Assembly: GCA_030615745.1 (NCBI GenBank)
Contig: JAUWYR010000003.1
Coordinates: 1 to 64,000, forward strand
Direction of reading: 5' to 3'
Length of the DNA: 64,000 bases
From: Candidatus Zixiibacteriota bacterium
GTDB taxonomy: Bacteria > Zixibacteria > MSB-5A5 > SM23-73-2
The notes beneath the pieces were generated by a model that saw only the letters and a list, made by a program, of their open reading frames with translations, was not told where the DNA came from and did no database searches. Each line of letters opens with the position of its first letter. The stretch's first letter is position 1. Positions 32,823 to 40,594 of this stretch are shown piece by piece. Both the position numbers and the translations under genes were made by a program.

Positions 32823-33713
32823 ATGGCTGAGATAATAGACGGAAAAAAAATAGCTTCGGAGATAAAAGAAGAGGTCAAATCTGAGATTGAAAAGCTAAAA
32901 TCTAAGGGCATAACTGTTGGTTTAGCAGCGGTTTTGGTGGGAGAAGATCCACCATCCCAGGTATATATTGGGATGAAATCGAAAGCATGCCAAAAGGTAG
33001 AAATATACTCTGAGGTTTTAAAATTCCCGCAACAGACACCCGAGTCAGAGCTTTTATCTCAAATAGATGTGTTGAATAAAAGACCTGATATTCACGGGAT
33101 ATTAGTTCAGCTACCTTTGCCTTTTCATATAAAAGAGGATAAGATGATACAAAGAATAGACCCTAAAAAGGACGTGGATGGATTTCATCCTTTTAATGTG
33201 GGGATGATGGTGGTGGGAAAACCGATTTTTTTACCCTGCACACCTTTTGGTATTCAACAGCTTTTGACAAGAAGTGGTAACGACCCTTCTGGAAAACATG
33301 TGGTAATTTTAGGTCGCGGTAACATAGTTGGAAGACCTCTCTCGATTCTCCTTTCACAAAAAGCCCCTGGAGCTAATGCCACTGTTACTCTTTGCCATAC
33401 CAAAACTGACAATATGAGTGAGTTGACAAAAAAGGCAGATATTTTAGTTGCTGCGATGGGAAAACCAAAATTCGTCACTAAGGATATGGTTAAAAAAGAT
33501 GCAGTGGTGATCGATGTGGGAGTAAATAGAATAGAGGATCCTCAGTCAAAAAAAGGGTACAGATTGGTAGGAGATGTAGATTTTGAATCGGTCAAAGAGA
33601 TTGCCAAATCGATCACTCCTGTTCCAGGAGGAGTTGGTCCTATGACAGTGGCAATGCTTCTTTGTAATACTCTAAAAGCGGCTAAGCTTCAGACAAAAAT
33701 TTCTGTCCTATAA
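32823..33713 (+). CDS. folD: Bifunctional methylenetetrahydrofolate dehydrogenase/cyclohydrolase
   Basis: 296 residues, complete. Catalytic Lys region YIGMKSKACQKVEI, VQLPLPFHI, the loop DVDGFHPFNVG, the NADP-binding GRGNIVGRPLSILL and the C-terminal PVPGGVGPMTVAMLL are all present. It interconverts methylene- and formyl-tetrahydrofolate. No Shine-Dalgarno precedes the ATG: the upstream bases are the end of a heptamer array (TTTTGAATTAA). Confidence 0.96.
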   Translation: MAEIIDGKKIASEIKEEVKSEIEKLKSKGITVGLAAVLVGEDPPSQVYIGMKSKACQKVEIYSEVLKFPQQTPESELLSQIDVLNKRPDIHGILVQLPLPFHIKEDKMIQRIDPKKDVDGFHPFNVGMMVVGKPIFLPCTPFGIQQLLTRSGNDPSGKHVVILGRGNIVGRPLSILLSQKAPGANATVTLCHTKTDNMSELTKKADILVAAMGKPKFVTKDMVKKDAVVIDVGVNRIEDPQSKKGYRLVGDVDFESVKEIAKSITPVPGGVGPMTVAMLLCNTLKAAKLQTKISVL

Positions 33714-33730
33714 AATAAATCAGAAATAAC

Positions 33731-33759
33731 TTGACTTTTTAAAGGCGGGTCAATATACT
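33731..33759 (+). promoter_or_regulatory. Strong promoter of the RRM protein gene
   Basis: TTGACT (33731-33736), exactly 17 bp, TATACT (33754-33759). This leaves a leader of about 165 bases before the RRM start codon, long enough for temperature or autoregulatory control as seen for other RNA-binding proteins. Confidence 0.7.
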
Positions 33760-33933
33760 GATAATAGATTTTATCAATCTCAGGTCTAAACGATACTGAG
33801 AGAATAATAGACTAAAAACCCGAGGCTATATAGACTTCTTCAAAAAAATAAAATTCTAAAAAAGAAAAACTTTAAGTAAGGCTTAAGATTCCATTTCTAC
33901 CCAGAGCTTTACTTTATCAGAAAAGGAGAGAAG

Positions 33934-34245
33934 ATGAAAGGTAGTAAATTGTATGTTGGAAATTTAAGTTACTCCATTGGAGAAAATGACTTAAGGGATG
34001 CATTTTCCGAGTTTGGAAATGTAACCTCTGTTAATATTCTCACTGGGAGAGGATTCGCCTTTGTTGAGATGGAGACTCCAGAAGCAGCCCAAAATGCAAT
34101 GGAGGCTTTGGATGGGAAGGAGTTAGATGGTCGTAAACTAAGGGTGGATGAGGCAAAACCGCAACAAAAGCAGAAAAGAGGAGGCTTTAGTAAAGGCGGA
34201 GATAGAAAGGATTTTGGAAAAGGAAAAAGACGACCCAGGTGGTAA
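33934..34245 (+). CDS. RRM-type RNA-binding protein
   Basis: 103 residues. A single RNA-recognition motif with RNP2 KLYVGNLSY (about 4-12) and RNP1 GRGFAFVEM (about 40-48), followed by a short basic Gly-rich tail (KRGGFSKGGDRKDFGKGKRRPRW). Such stand-alone RRM proteins are common in cyanobacteria and FCB bacteria and are often cold-induced. Ribosome site AAGGAGAG. It is monocistronic, with a strong promoter and a terminator. Confidence 0.93.
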   Translation: MKGSKLYVGNLSYSIGENDLRDAFSEFGNVTSVNILTGRGFAFVEMETPEAAQNAMEALDGKELDGRKLRVDEAKPQQKQKRGGFSKGGDRKDFGKGKRRPRW

Positions 34246-34335
34246 AGATTCTATAAATTTCCAACATTAGCTAAAAGCTTCAAAAGATCTGTTTGATCTT
34301 ATTGTAACGAAATTAAAGAAAGGAATTTCTGAGAG

Positions 34336-34363
34336 AGCAGGGCAGGTTGCCCTGCTTTTCTGT
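34336..34363 (+). terminator. Terminator of the RRM gene
   Basis: AGCAGGGCA pairs with TGCCCTGCT around GGT, followed by TTTCTGTTT. Confidence 0.8.
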
Positions 34364-34400
34364 TTATCAGGAACCGAAAATAGGTCTCTAATTTTTTGTT

Positions 34401-34450
34401 CTGTCAGGAGCTACTCCTGACAGGGGGTGTCAGGTCTGAGGACCTGACAC
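34401..34450. repeat. Two adjacent GTCAGG palindromes
   Basis: CTGTCAGGAG/CTCCTGACAG-type arms at 34401-34423 and GTGTCAGGTC...GACCTGACAC at 34427-34450. Confidence 0.8.
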
Positions 34451-34506
34451 AACATAAAGGGAGGGGATAAACCCCTCCCCTACGGGTGGTCAGTGAAAAG
34501 AGGCTG

Positions 34507-34590
34507 GAGATTTGAGAAAGAGAAAAAAGTTCAGTAGACAGTAGTCAGTATACAGTGAACAGTAGACAGAAAACGGGAAACAGAAAAAAA
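34507..34590. repeat. 7-bp-period array
   Basis: Heptamers in phase from GAGATTT GAGAAAG through TAGACAG TAGTCAG TATACAG TGAACAG TAGACAG to GAAACAG. The opening resembles the arrays at 13346 and 13620. Confidence 0.75.
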
Positions 34591-35193
34591 AACCTTAATA
34601 TAGTGGCGTCAGGAGTTTCCTCCTGATGCTTTTTCTGTCGGGAGGTAACTTTTGACAGCACTTTGTAAGGAGTGCGATCCCGCCTTTGGCGGGACGCATG
34701 CAATCCATATGGATTGCACTCCATAAAAGGTCAAGGGTGCCCTCACCCTTGACTAACGAGTGTAGCGTCTATGTTAGTGCGGGAATTGGATTTCCCGCAC
34801 GGGGGTAAGGTTGGGGAATTCCAATTCCCCAACCAACAAAAAACGTCTGGGATAAACCCAGACGCTACGACTGATCTGGTGGCACAGAATCCTGACGGGT
34901 CAGCCTGCCCGGCCAGGGGGGACCCGGCAGGCACGTAATTTGTCAAGTTGCATCGGGGTACCTTACCCCGATGCAAAAGAATAGGAACAGGTTTTCAAAC
35001 CTGTCCTGGACCCTTAATTTGAGGATTTTGAAAGTAAAGCTGAAGCTTTACACTCCAGAAGAAAATTACATCAAATTTTTTTTGGAGGTTAGATCAATAA
35101 TACTTCCCGGTATTATTTTGAAAAATCTGCAAAAATCAATTGACAGAAAAGGATTTTTTTGTAAATTAGATAAAAAGTTACTTTTAAAACGTT

Positions 35194-35700
35194 ATGCTTA
35201 GCAGAGCTGTCTTGGTTTTGAATCAAAATTATGAGCCCTTATCTGTATGTACAGTTAAAAGGGCTGTGGTTATGCTTTTTTTGGGCAAGGTGGAGCTGGT
35301 GGAAAAATACGATGGTTATAGGCTTCATTCGGTCACTTTGGTTGTGCCAGTTCCGAGCGTGGTGAGATTGGGATTTTATGTAAAGTTTCCTCAAAAAAAG
35401 ATACTTTTAACAAGGAAAAATATTGTCAAACGGGATAGACATACCTGCCAGTATTGCGGAGAAAGCCATACCCAGATGACGGTTGACCATGTTATTCCCA
35501 AAATCTATGGAGGAACAGATTCCTGGGAGAATTTAGTCTGCGCCTGCATTGAATGTAATAACATCAAGGGAAATCGAACCCCGGAGCAAGCTGGATTGAA
35601 ACTATTGAGAAAACCTAAAAAACCCAATCATATCACCTTCATCCGTCAGTTCGTTGGAATAGTGGATGATAAATGGAGGCGGTATCTATTTTTAGATTAA
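35194..35700 (+). CDS. HNH endonuclease family protein
   Basis: 168 residues. A short N-terminal region (SRAVLVLNQNYEPLSVCTVKRAVVMLFLGKVELV) is followed by the HNH core: zinc Cys CQYCG, catalytic VDHVIPKIYGG, then WENLVCACIECNNIKGNRTP. This compact stand-alone form is widespread and often housekeeping-like. It lies alone between repeat-rich DNA and trpS. The substrate is unknown. Confidence 0.9.
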   Translation: MLSRAVLVLNQNYEPLSVCTVKRAVVMLFLGKVELVEKYDGYRLHSVTLVVPVPSVVRLGFYVKFPQKKILLTRKNIVKRDRHTCQYCGESHTQMTVDHVIPKIYGGTDSWENLVCACIECNNIKGNRTPEQAGLKLLRKPKKPNHITFIRQFVGIVDDKWRRYLFLD

Positions 35701-35752
35701 AAAATCTTTGCGGATGCATCTTGAGATTTTACAAAAATTCTAAATTAAAAAC

Positions 35753-35776
35753 AAAGCGAGGTTTTTCCTCGCTTTA
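35753..35776 (+). terminator. Terminator-like hairpin before trpS
   Basis: AAAGCGAGG pairs with CCTCGCTTT around a TTTTT loop. There is only a weak T-tract after it (AATAATAAA). Confidence 0.5.
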
Positions 35777-35799
35777 ATAATAAAAAGTAAAGGAAAAAA

Positions 35800-36780
35800 A
35801 TGGCAAAAGATGTTATCCTTTCTGGAATGCAACCCACTGGAAAATTGCATTTAGGGAATTTAGAAGGAGCTTTAAAAAATTGGGTAAGTTTGCAGAACGA
35901 TTATCAGATGTATTGCTGTATTGTGGACTGGCATTCTTTAACCTCTGATTATGCTCATACAGGTGATTTAAAGGAAAGGATTTTCGAGATGGCTATGGAT
36001 TATTTAGCTTCAGGCTTGAACCCAGAAAAATGCGCTATTTTTGTTCAATCTCAGATCAAAGAGCATGCTGAATTGCATCTACTTTTTTCAATGCTTGTTC
36101 CTGTTCCAAGGTTGGCTCGTGTGCCCTCTTTCAAAGAAAAGAGAAAGGAGCTGGGGCTTGATAGTTATGGTTTTTTAGGCTATCCCGTGCTTCAGGCTGC
36201 AGATATATTGATTTACAAAGCTAAATATGTTCCAGTGGGGCAGGACCAACTACCTCATATAGAGCTAACCAGGGAGATTGCAAGGAAATTTAATAGCTTT
36301 TATGGAGATGTTTTCCCTGAGCCTGAGGCAAAGCTAACTAAGTTTCCAGTAATTCCAGGAATTGATGGCAGGAAAATGAGCAAGTCCTACAATAACGATA
36401 TAACCATAGCGGAGTCCCCGGAGGAGACCACCGTAAAGATTATGAAGATGTATACTGACCCCAAAAAGATATATAAGGGCGATCCTGGTCATCCAGAGGA
36501 ATGCCCGGTCTATCTTTTACACCAGATCTATACTCTCGATTATGAAAAGATTTATCCTGTCTGTCATTCAGGTGAATTAGGATGTGTGGAGTGCAAGAAG
36601 ATTTTAGCCAAGAATTTGAACAAAGCTTTAGAACTAATAAGGGCTAAAAGAAAAGAGCTGGAGGAGAATCCAGAAATCGTAAAGTCTGCCTTAGAATCTG
36701 GAGCAAAAAAGGCTCAGAAGAAAGCCAAAGAGACAATGAAAGATGTTAGAAAAGCTATAGGGCTTTGCGGAGCATCTTGA
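35800..36780 (+). CDS. trpS: Tryptophanyl-tRNA synthetase
   Basis: 326 residues. The class I signatures are LHLGN (HIGH equivalent, in PTGKLHLGNLEGAL) and KMSKS (GRKMSKSYNN). The specificity region GYPVLQAADILIYKAKYVPVGQDQLPHIELTREIARKFN is complete. It charges tRNA-Trp. The stop is followed after 10 bp by scpA. Confidence 0.97.
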   Translation: MAKDVILSGMQPTGKLHLGNLEGALKNWVSLQNDYQMYCCIVDWHSLTSDYAHTGDLKERIFEMAMDYLASGLNPEKCAIFVQSQIKEHAELHLLFSMLVPVPRLARVPSFKEKRKELGLDSYGFLGYPVLQAADILIYKAKYVPVGQDQLPHIELTREIARKFNSFYGDVFPEPEAKLTKFPVIPGIDGRKMSKSYNNDITIAESPEETTVKIMKMYTDPKKIYKGDPGHPEECPVYLLHQIYTLDYEKIYPVCHSGELGCVECKKILAKNLNKALELIRAKRKELEENPEIVKSALESGAKKAQKKAKETMKDVRKAIGLCGAS

Positions 36781-36790
36781 CGATTTTAAG

Positions 36791-37564
36791 ATGGAGAAAG
36801 AATACGATTTTAAAACAAACGAAAAGCTTAAAGAATATCCGGTAAGACTTCCCTGTTTTGAAGGTCCTTTGGACCTTTTATTCTATCTTATCAAGAAAAA
36901 CCAGATCGAGATTTACGATATTCCGATCTCTTTGGTTGCCCAGCAATATTTAGAATATCTTGAATTGATGAGGGTTTTGGACCTGGAGATAGCTGGTGAG
37001 TTTTTGGTCTTGGCTGCAACACTTTTAAGGATAAAGGCTAAAATGCTTTTGCCTCCCACAGAAGATGAAGAAGAGACAGAGGAAGACCCTTGTGCGGAAT
37101 TGGTTGAGGCTTTGTTCGATTATCAAAAATACAAAAAGACAGCAGATTTTCTCAGAGAAAAAGAAACTGAGGAGTTTTCGTTTTACCCTCGCTCTTTTCC
37201 CCCCTATCTCGAGGGTTCAGAAGAGATGGAGGACAAATCCAAAAAGGTAAGTTTATATGATCTTTTGGAGGCATTCAAAAAAGTTTTAGCCAAAGCCACA
37301 GAAGAGCCAACACATATTATTACAGTGCTTAAGATAACAATAGAACAAAGGATTAACTATATTTTATCCTTTTTGGATAATAAAAAAAAGGTAAGTTTTA
37401 CAGATCTTTTTATGGACAATCCAAAAAGATTGGTTATGATCGTTACCTTCATAGCTATTTTGGAATTGATAAGGTTAAATAAGATAAAAGTTCTTCAGAG
37501 AAAAAAATTCTCTGAGATATGGGTTTATGCGAAGCATTCTTCGAATAAGAAAGATAAGCCTTAA
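36791..37564 (+). CDS. scpA: Segregation and condensation protein A
   Basis: 257 residues. The kleisin N-terminus PCFEGPLDLLFYLIKKNQIEIYDIPISLVAQQYLEYL and the C-terminal winged helix (FTDLFMDNPKRLVMIVTFIAILELIRLNKIKVLQ) are typical. ScpA bridges SMC heads together with ScpB, encoded 16 bp downstream. Smc itself is not in the window. Confidence 0.95.
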   Translation: MEKEYDFKTNEKLKEYPVRLPCFEGPLDLLFYLIKKNQIEIYDIPISLVAQQYLEYLELMRVLDLEIAGEFLVLAATLLRIKAKMLLPPTEDEEETEEDPCAELVEALFDYQKYKKTADFLREKETEEFSFYPRSFPPYLEGSEEMEDKSKKVSLYDLLEAFKKVLAKATEEPTHIITVLKITIEQRINYILSFLDNKKKVSFTDLFMDNPKRLVMIVTFIAILELIRLNKIKVLQRKKFSEIWVYAKHSSNKKDKP

Positions 37565-37579
37565 AATTGGAGGGGAAGA

Positions 37580-38185
37580 TTGAATAATTATCATGGTATG
37601 GTTGAAGCGGTCCTTTTTGCTTCGGGTTCACCTTTGAGTTTGGGGAAAATAAGTTCGGTTTTAAAAGAGCTAAATCCTTCTCAGATAAAAAATATAATCG
37701 AGGATTTGAATCAAAAATACAGAAGGGAAAATCACAGCTTTACAATAAGAAAGATAGCCTCAGGTTATCAGATGTTCACGTTGCCAGAGTATGCTGAATT
37801 GATCAGCAAAATCCTTGTAGATCGAGGATTTTATCGTCTTTCAGTTCAAGCCTTGGAGACCTCAGCCATAATCGCTTACCATCAGCCGGTAACCAAAGCT
37901 AAAATCGAAAAAATAAGGGGAGTGAACTCAGAGGGCGTTTTGACTACCCTTTTAGAAAGGGATTTGATCTGCGTGGAGGGAAGAGGGGAGTCAGTTGGAA
38001 GACCCTTTCTTTACGGAACCACAAAGAAATTCTTGAGCTATTTTGGTCTTTCCTCTCTGGAACAACTGCCCAAAATCGAAGAGCTCGAAGCTTTCTTAAA
38101 AGGAAAAGAAGATTTAAAATCTCCAAAAGAGGAAATTCCTGTTGTGGAAAAAAAGATTTCTGAAATAGGTGATAGTGTAGGATAG
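37580..38185 (+). CDS. scpB: Segregation and condensation protein B
   Basis: 201 residues from TTG 37580 (GGAGGGG upstream). Two winged-helix domains with the family signatures VEAVLFASGSPLSLGKI and SVQALETSAIIAYHQPVTKAKIEKIRGVNSEGVLTTLLERDLI...GRPFLYGTTKKFLSYFGL. It partners ScpA in the SMC condensin. The last 30 residues are a charged tail. A 213-bp AT-rich gap follows, with no feature seen. Confidence 0.95.
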   Translation: MNNYHGMVEAVLFASGSPLSLGKISSVLKELNPSQIKNIIEDLNQKYRRENHSFTIRKIASGYQMFTLPEYAELISKILVDRGFYRLSVQALETSAIIAYHQPVTKAKIEKIRGVNSEGVLTTLLERDLICVEGRGESVGRPFLYGTTKKFLSYFGLSSLEQLPKIEELEAFLKGKEDLKSPKEEIPVVEKKISEIGDSVG

Positions 38186-38398
38186 CAAGTATTTTTTAAC
38201 TTCACCTAATTTTGCCAAAAAGAATAAAAGAGAAATCAAACTTAGTTAAAAAAGCAGAAATAAATCCAAAATATAGGCTCAATAAAATTTAGGTCGAAAA
38301 AGAACAGGAATTAAAAATTGATTGCGAAAATAAGGATTTCAAGAAAAATTTCGTAAAAAAAGTTATTTTAAAAAAAACTTCAAGTCAATTCTGATAGA

Positions 38399-39085
38399 AT
38401 GAGAAGGATTATAGCCATAGATGGTCCAGCAGGTTCAGGCAAGAGCACCACAGCTAAATTAGTTGCCGAAAAATTGAAATTTCTATATCTTGATACCGGA
38501 GCTATGTATCGAGCTATCACATTGAGGGCTTTAGAAAAGGGGATTGATGTAAGAAGCGAACAGAGGCTAAAAAGATTAGCCCAGGATTCCAAAATTGAGT
38601 TCAAGCACGAAAACTCACAAACTAAAATCCTACTCGATGGAGAAGATGTGACCTTAAAAATAAGGGGCCCAGAAATAGACAGAAAAGTATCTTTTGTGTC
38701 AAAACACAAAAAATTAAGAGAGGCTTTAGTTGAATTACAAAAAGAGATCGGAAAGGAGAATAATTTAGTAGCTGAGGGAAGGGATACCACAACAGTTGTT
38801 TTTCCTCAGGCACTTGTTAAAATCTATATGGATTGTGACCTCAAAAAGAGGGCTAAACGTAGACTTATGGAATTCAAACAAAGGGGTATTTGTTCCACTT
38901 CAGAAGAGCAGGTAAAGGAGTTAGAAAGAAGAGATAAAATCGATTCTAAAAGAAAGACAAGTCCCCTTTTAAAAGATAAAGATGCTTTCCTTATCGATAC
39001 AACTAATTTGACCATCGACCAGCAAGTTCAAAAAGTGCTTGAAATTTATAAAAAAAGATTAAAGAACTATGAAACCTCATTATAG
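38399..39085 (+). CDS. cmk: Cytidylate kinase
   Basis: 228 residues. Walker A GPAGSGKST, LYLDTGAMYRAITL, the CMP-binding GRDTTTVVFPQALVKIYMDCDLKKRAKRR and the LID region ERRDKIDSKRKTSPLLKDKDAFLIDTTNL. It phosphorylates CMP and dCMP. It overlaps plsC by 17 bp and starts the common cmk-plsC-ispH-rpsA cluster. No clear ribosome site precedes the ATG. Confidence 0.96.
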   Translation: MRRIIAIDGPAGSGKSTTAKLVAEKLKFLYLDTGAMYRAITLRALEKGIDVRSEQRLKRLAQDSKIEFKHENSQTKILLDGEDVTLKIRGPEIDRKVSFVSKHKKLREALVELQKEIGKENNLVAEGRDTTTVVFPQALVKIYMDCDLKKRAKRRLMEFKQRGICSTSEEQVKELERRDKIDSKRKTSPLLKDKDAFLIDTTNLTIDQQVQKVLEIYKKRLKNYETSL

Positions 39086-39686
39086 GATAGTCCGGCTTTT
39101 GAGTAATTTCCTGTTCCATTCAATCTGGAGAGTTAGAAGAGCGGGCGAGCATAATATTCCTGACTCGGGTGGAGTTATAATCGCCTCCAACCATAAAGCC
39201 TTTTTTGACCCACCCCTTCTAAGCGTAGCTTCTAAGAGGGAGCTTTATTTTTTAGCAAAAAAAGAGCTTTTCAAAATTAAAGTTTTGGGATGGCTCATTA
39301 AGAGGTTAAATGCAATACCTATCTCACGTGGAACCTTTGATCGGGAAGGGATTAAAAGGGCAGTGGATATTTTAAAAAAGGGTAAGGCTTTAGTTTTGTT
39401 TCCAGAGGGAAAAAGGATAAGAAATGGAACTTTTGGTGAGCCTAAATTGGGTGTGGGAAAGATTGCGCTCGAGGCAAAAGTCCCCATTGTCCCTGCATAT
39501 ATCTTCGGTTCTAATTTTTTTTTCAGATCAATTTTAAAGAATGAAAGGGTCTGTGTGAGCTTTGGTCCTCCAATACACCCGGAATGGCTCAAAAAGATAC
39601 CCAAGGACAAAAATGGTTATAAAATGGTGGTGCAGGAGATAATGGAAAGAATAAAGAGTTTAGCTTTTAAGACAAAACTCAACTAA
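39069..39686 (+). CDS. plsC: 1-acyl-sn-glycerol-3-phosphate acyltransferase
   Basis: 205 residues. The acyltransferase motifs are NHKAFFDPPLL (H-x4-D), the glycerol-phosphate binding FPEGKRIRNGTFGEPKLGVG and PIVPAYIFGS. A membrane-associated enzyme making phosphatidic acid. It overlaps the end of cmk and lies 20 bp before ispH. Confidence 0.93.
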   Translation: MKPHYRIVRLLSNFLFHSIWRVRRAGEHNIPDSGGVIIASNHKAFFDPPLLSVASKRELYFLAKKELFKIKVLGWLIKRLNAIPISRGTFDREGIKRAVDILKKGKALVLFPEGKRIRNGTFGEPKLGVGKIALEAKVPIVPAYIFGSNFFFRSILKNERVCVSFGPPIHPEWLKKIPKDKNGYKMVVQEIMERIKSLAFKTKLN

Positions 39687-39706
39687 TTTTTTCGTATAAC
39701 TTTTTA

Positions 39707-40546
39707 ATGGTAAGAATTTCTGTTGTAAAAAATGCTGGCTTTTGTTTTGGTGTTAGAAGGGCTATAAGACTCGCTTTTTTTGCAGTCAAAAAGAACAGAA
39801 AAAAAGTTTTCACTTTAGGACCTTTGATCCATAATCCACAGATGGTGGATGATCTTAAAAAAAAGGGTGTGTATGTTGTGGATGATTTATCTGAAATTGA
39901 TCAAGGTTGTCTTATTATTCGTTCCCACGGAGTTCATCCAAAAATATTGAAAGCTGCGAAGAAAAAGAAGTTGAAGATTATCGATGCCACCTGTCCCTTT
40001 GTAAAAAAAGCCCAAAACAACGCAAAGCTTTTGTGTGACCAGGGCTATCAGGTGGTTGTGGTGGGTGAGGCGGATCATCCAGAGGTTAAAAGCATAGTTG
40101 GATACACAAAAGATAAAGCTTTAGTAATCAACCATACAAAAAATGGTCTGAATTTAAACAAATTTAAAAAAATAGGTGTGGTTGCACAAACTACTTTAAA
40201 CATTGATTTGTTTAAACAGGTGATTGATAAGCTAATCGAGAGCGCTAAGGAGATAAAAATCTACAATACGATATGTAATGCCACCAGCTTGATGCAGGGA
40301 AAAACTTCAAAAATGGCTCAAAGAGTTGACTTGATGATTGTCGTGGGAGGTTATAACTCAGCCAATACTAACAGGCTAGCAAAGCTTTGCAAAAGAATCG
40401 GAACTAAAACTTACCATGTGGAGACTTCAAAAAAGCTTGAAAAAAGTTGGTTTAAAAACGTTAAAAATGTTGGAGTAACCGCAGGGACATCCACCCCTCC
40501 TTGGATTATTCAGGATGTGGTGAAAAAGATTAAAACCTTTGTTTAG
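39707..40546 (+). CDS. ispH: 4-hydroxy-3-methylbut-2-enyl diphosphate reductase
   Basis: 279 residues. The three iron-sulfur Cys are in NAGFCFGVRRAI, IDATCPFVKKAQ and TICNATSLMQ. The active-site IRSHGVHPKI and the late GVTAGTSTPPWII are present. It is the last step of the MEP isoprenoid pathway. Fused or clustered IspH and S1 are known in other bacteria; here they are separate genes 48 bp apart. Confidence 0.96.
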   Translation: MVRISVVKNAGFCFGVRRAIRLAFFAVKKNRKKVFTLGPLIHNPQMVDDLKKKGVYVVDDLSEIDQGCLIIRSHGVHPKILKAAKKKKLKIIDATCPFVKKAQNNAKLLCDQGYQVVVVGEADHPEVKSIVGYTKDKALVINHTKNGLNLNKFKKIGVVAQTTLNIDLFKQVIDKLIESAKEIKIYNTICNATSLMQGKTSKMAQRVDLMIVVGGYNSANTNRLAKLCKRIGTKTYHVETSKKLEKSWFKNVKNVGVTAGTSTPPWIIQDVVKKIKTFV

Positions 40547-40594
40547 CAAATATGTCCAATTAGGGCAAATTCGATATAAAGGAGGAATGGTTTA

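Larger units (their letters stand above)
34246..35193. other. Gene-free repeat-rich region between RRM and HNH genes
   Basis: About 950 bp. It holds the RRM terminator, two GTCAGG palindromes, a heptamer array and many further short palindromes (for example GGTCAAGGGTGCCCTCACCC, GTCTGGG..CCCAGAC near 34850, CAGGTTTTCAAACCTG near 34988) and the 16-mer GCCTGCCCGGCCAGGG (34903-34918). No gene is convincing. Confidence 0.75.

Noticed and set aside
34971-35201. 76-codon frame before the HNH gene
   Set aside because: It starts within a palindrome and has no ribosome site; it overlaps the HNH start in another frame.
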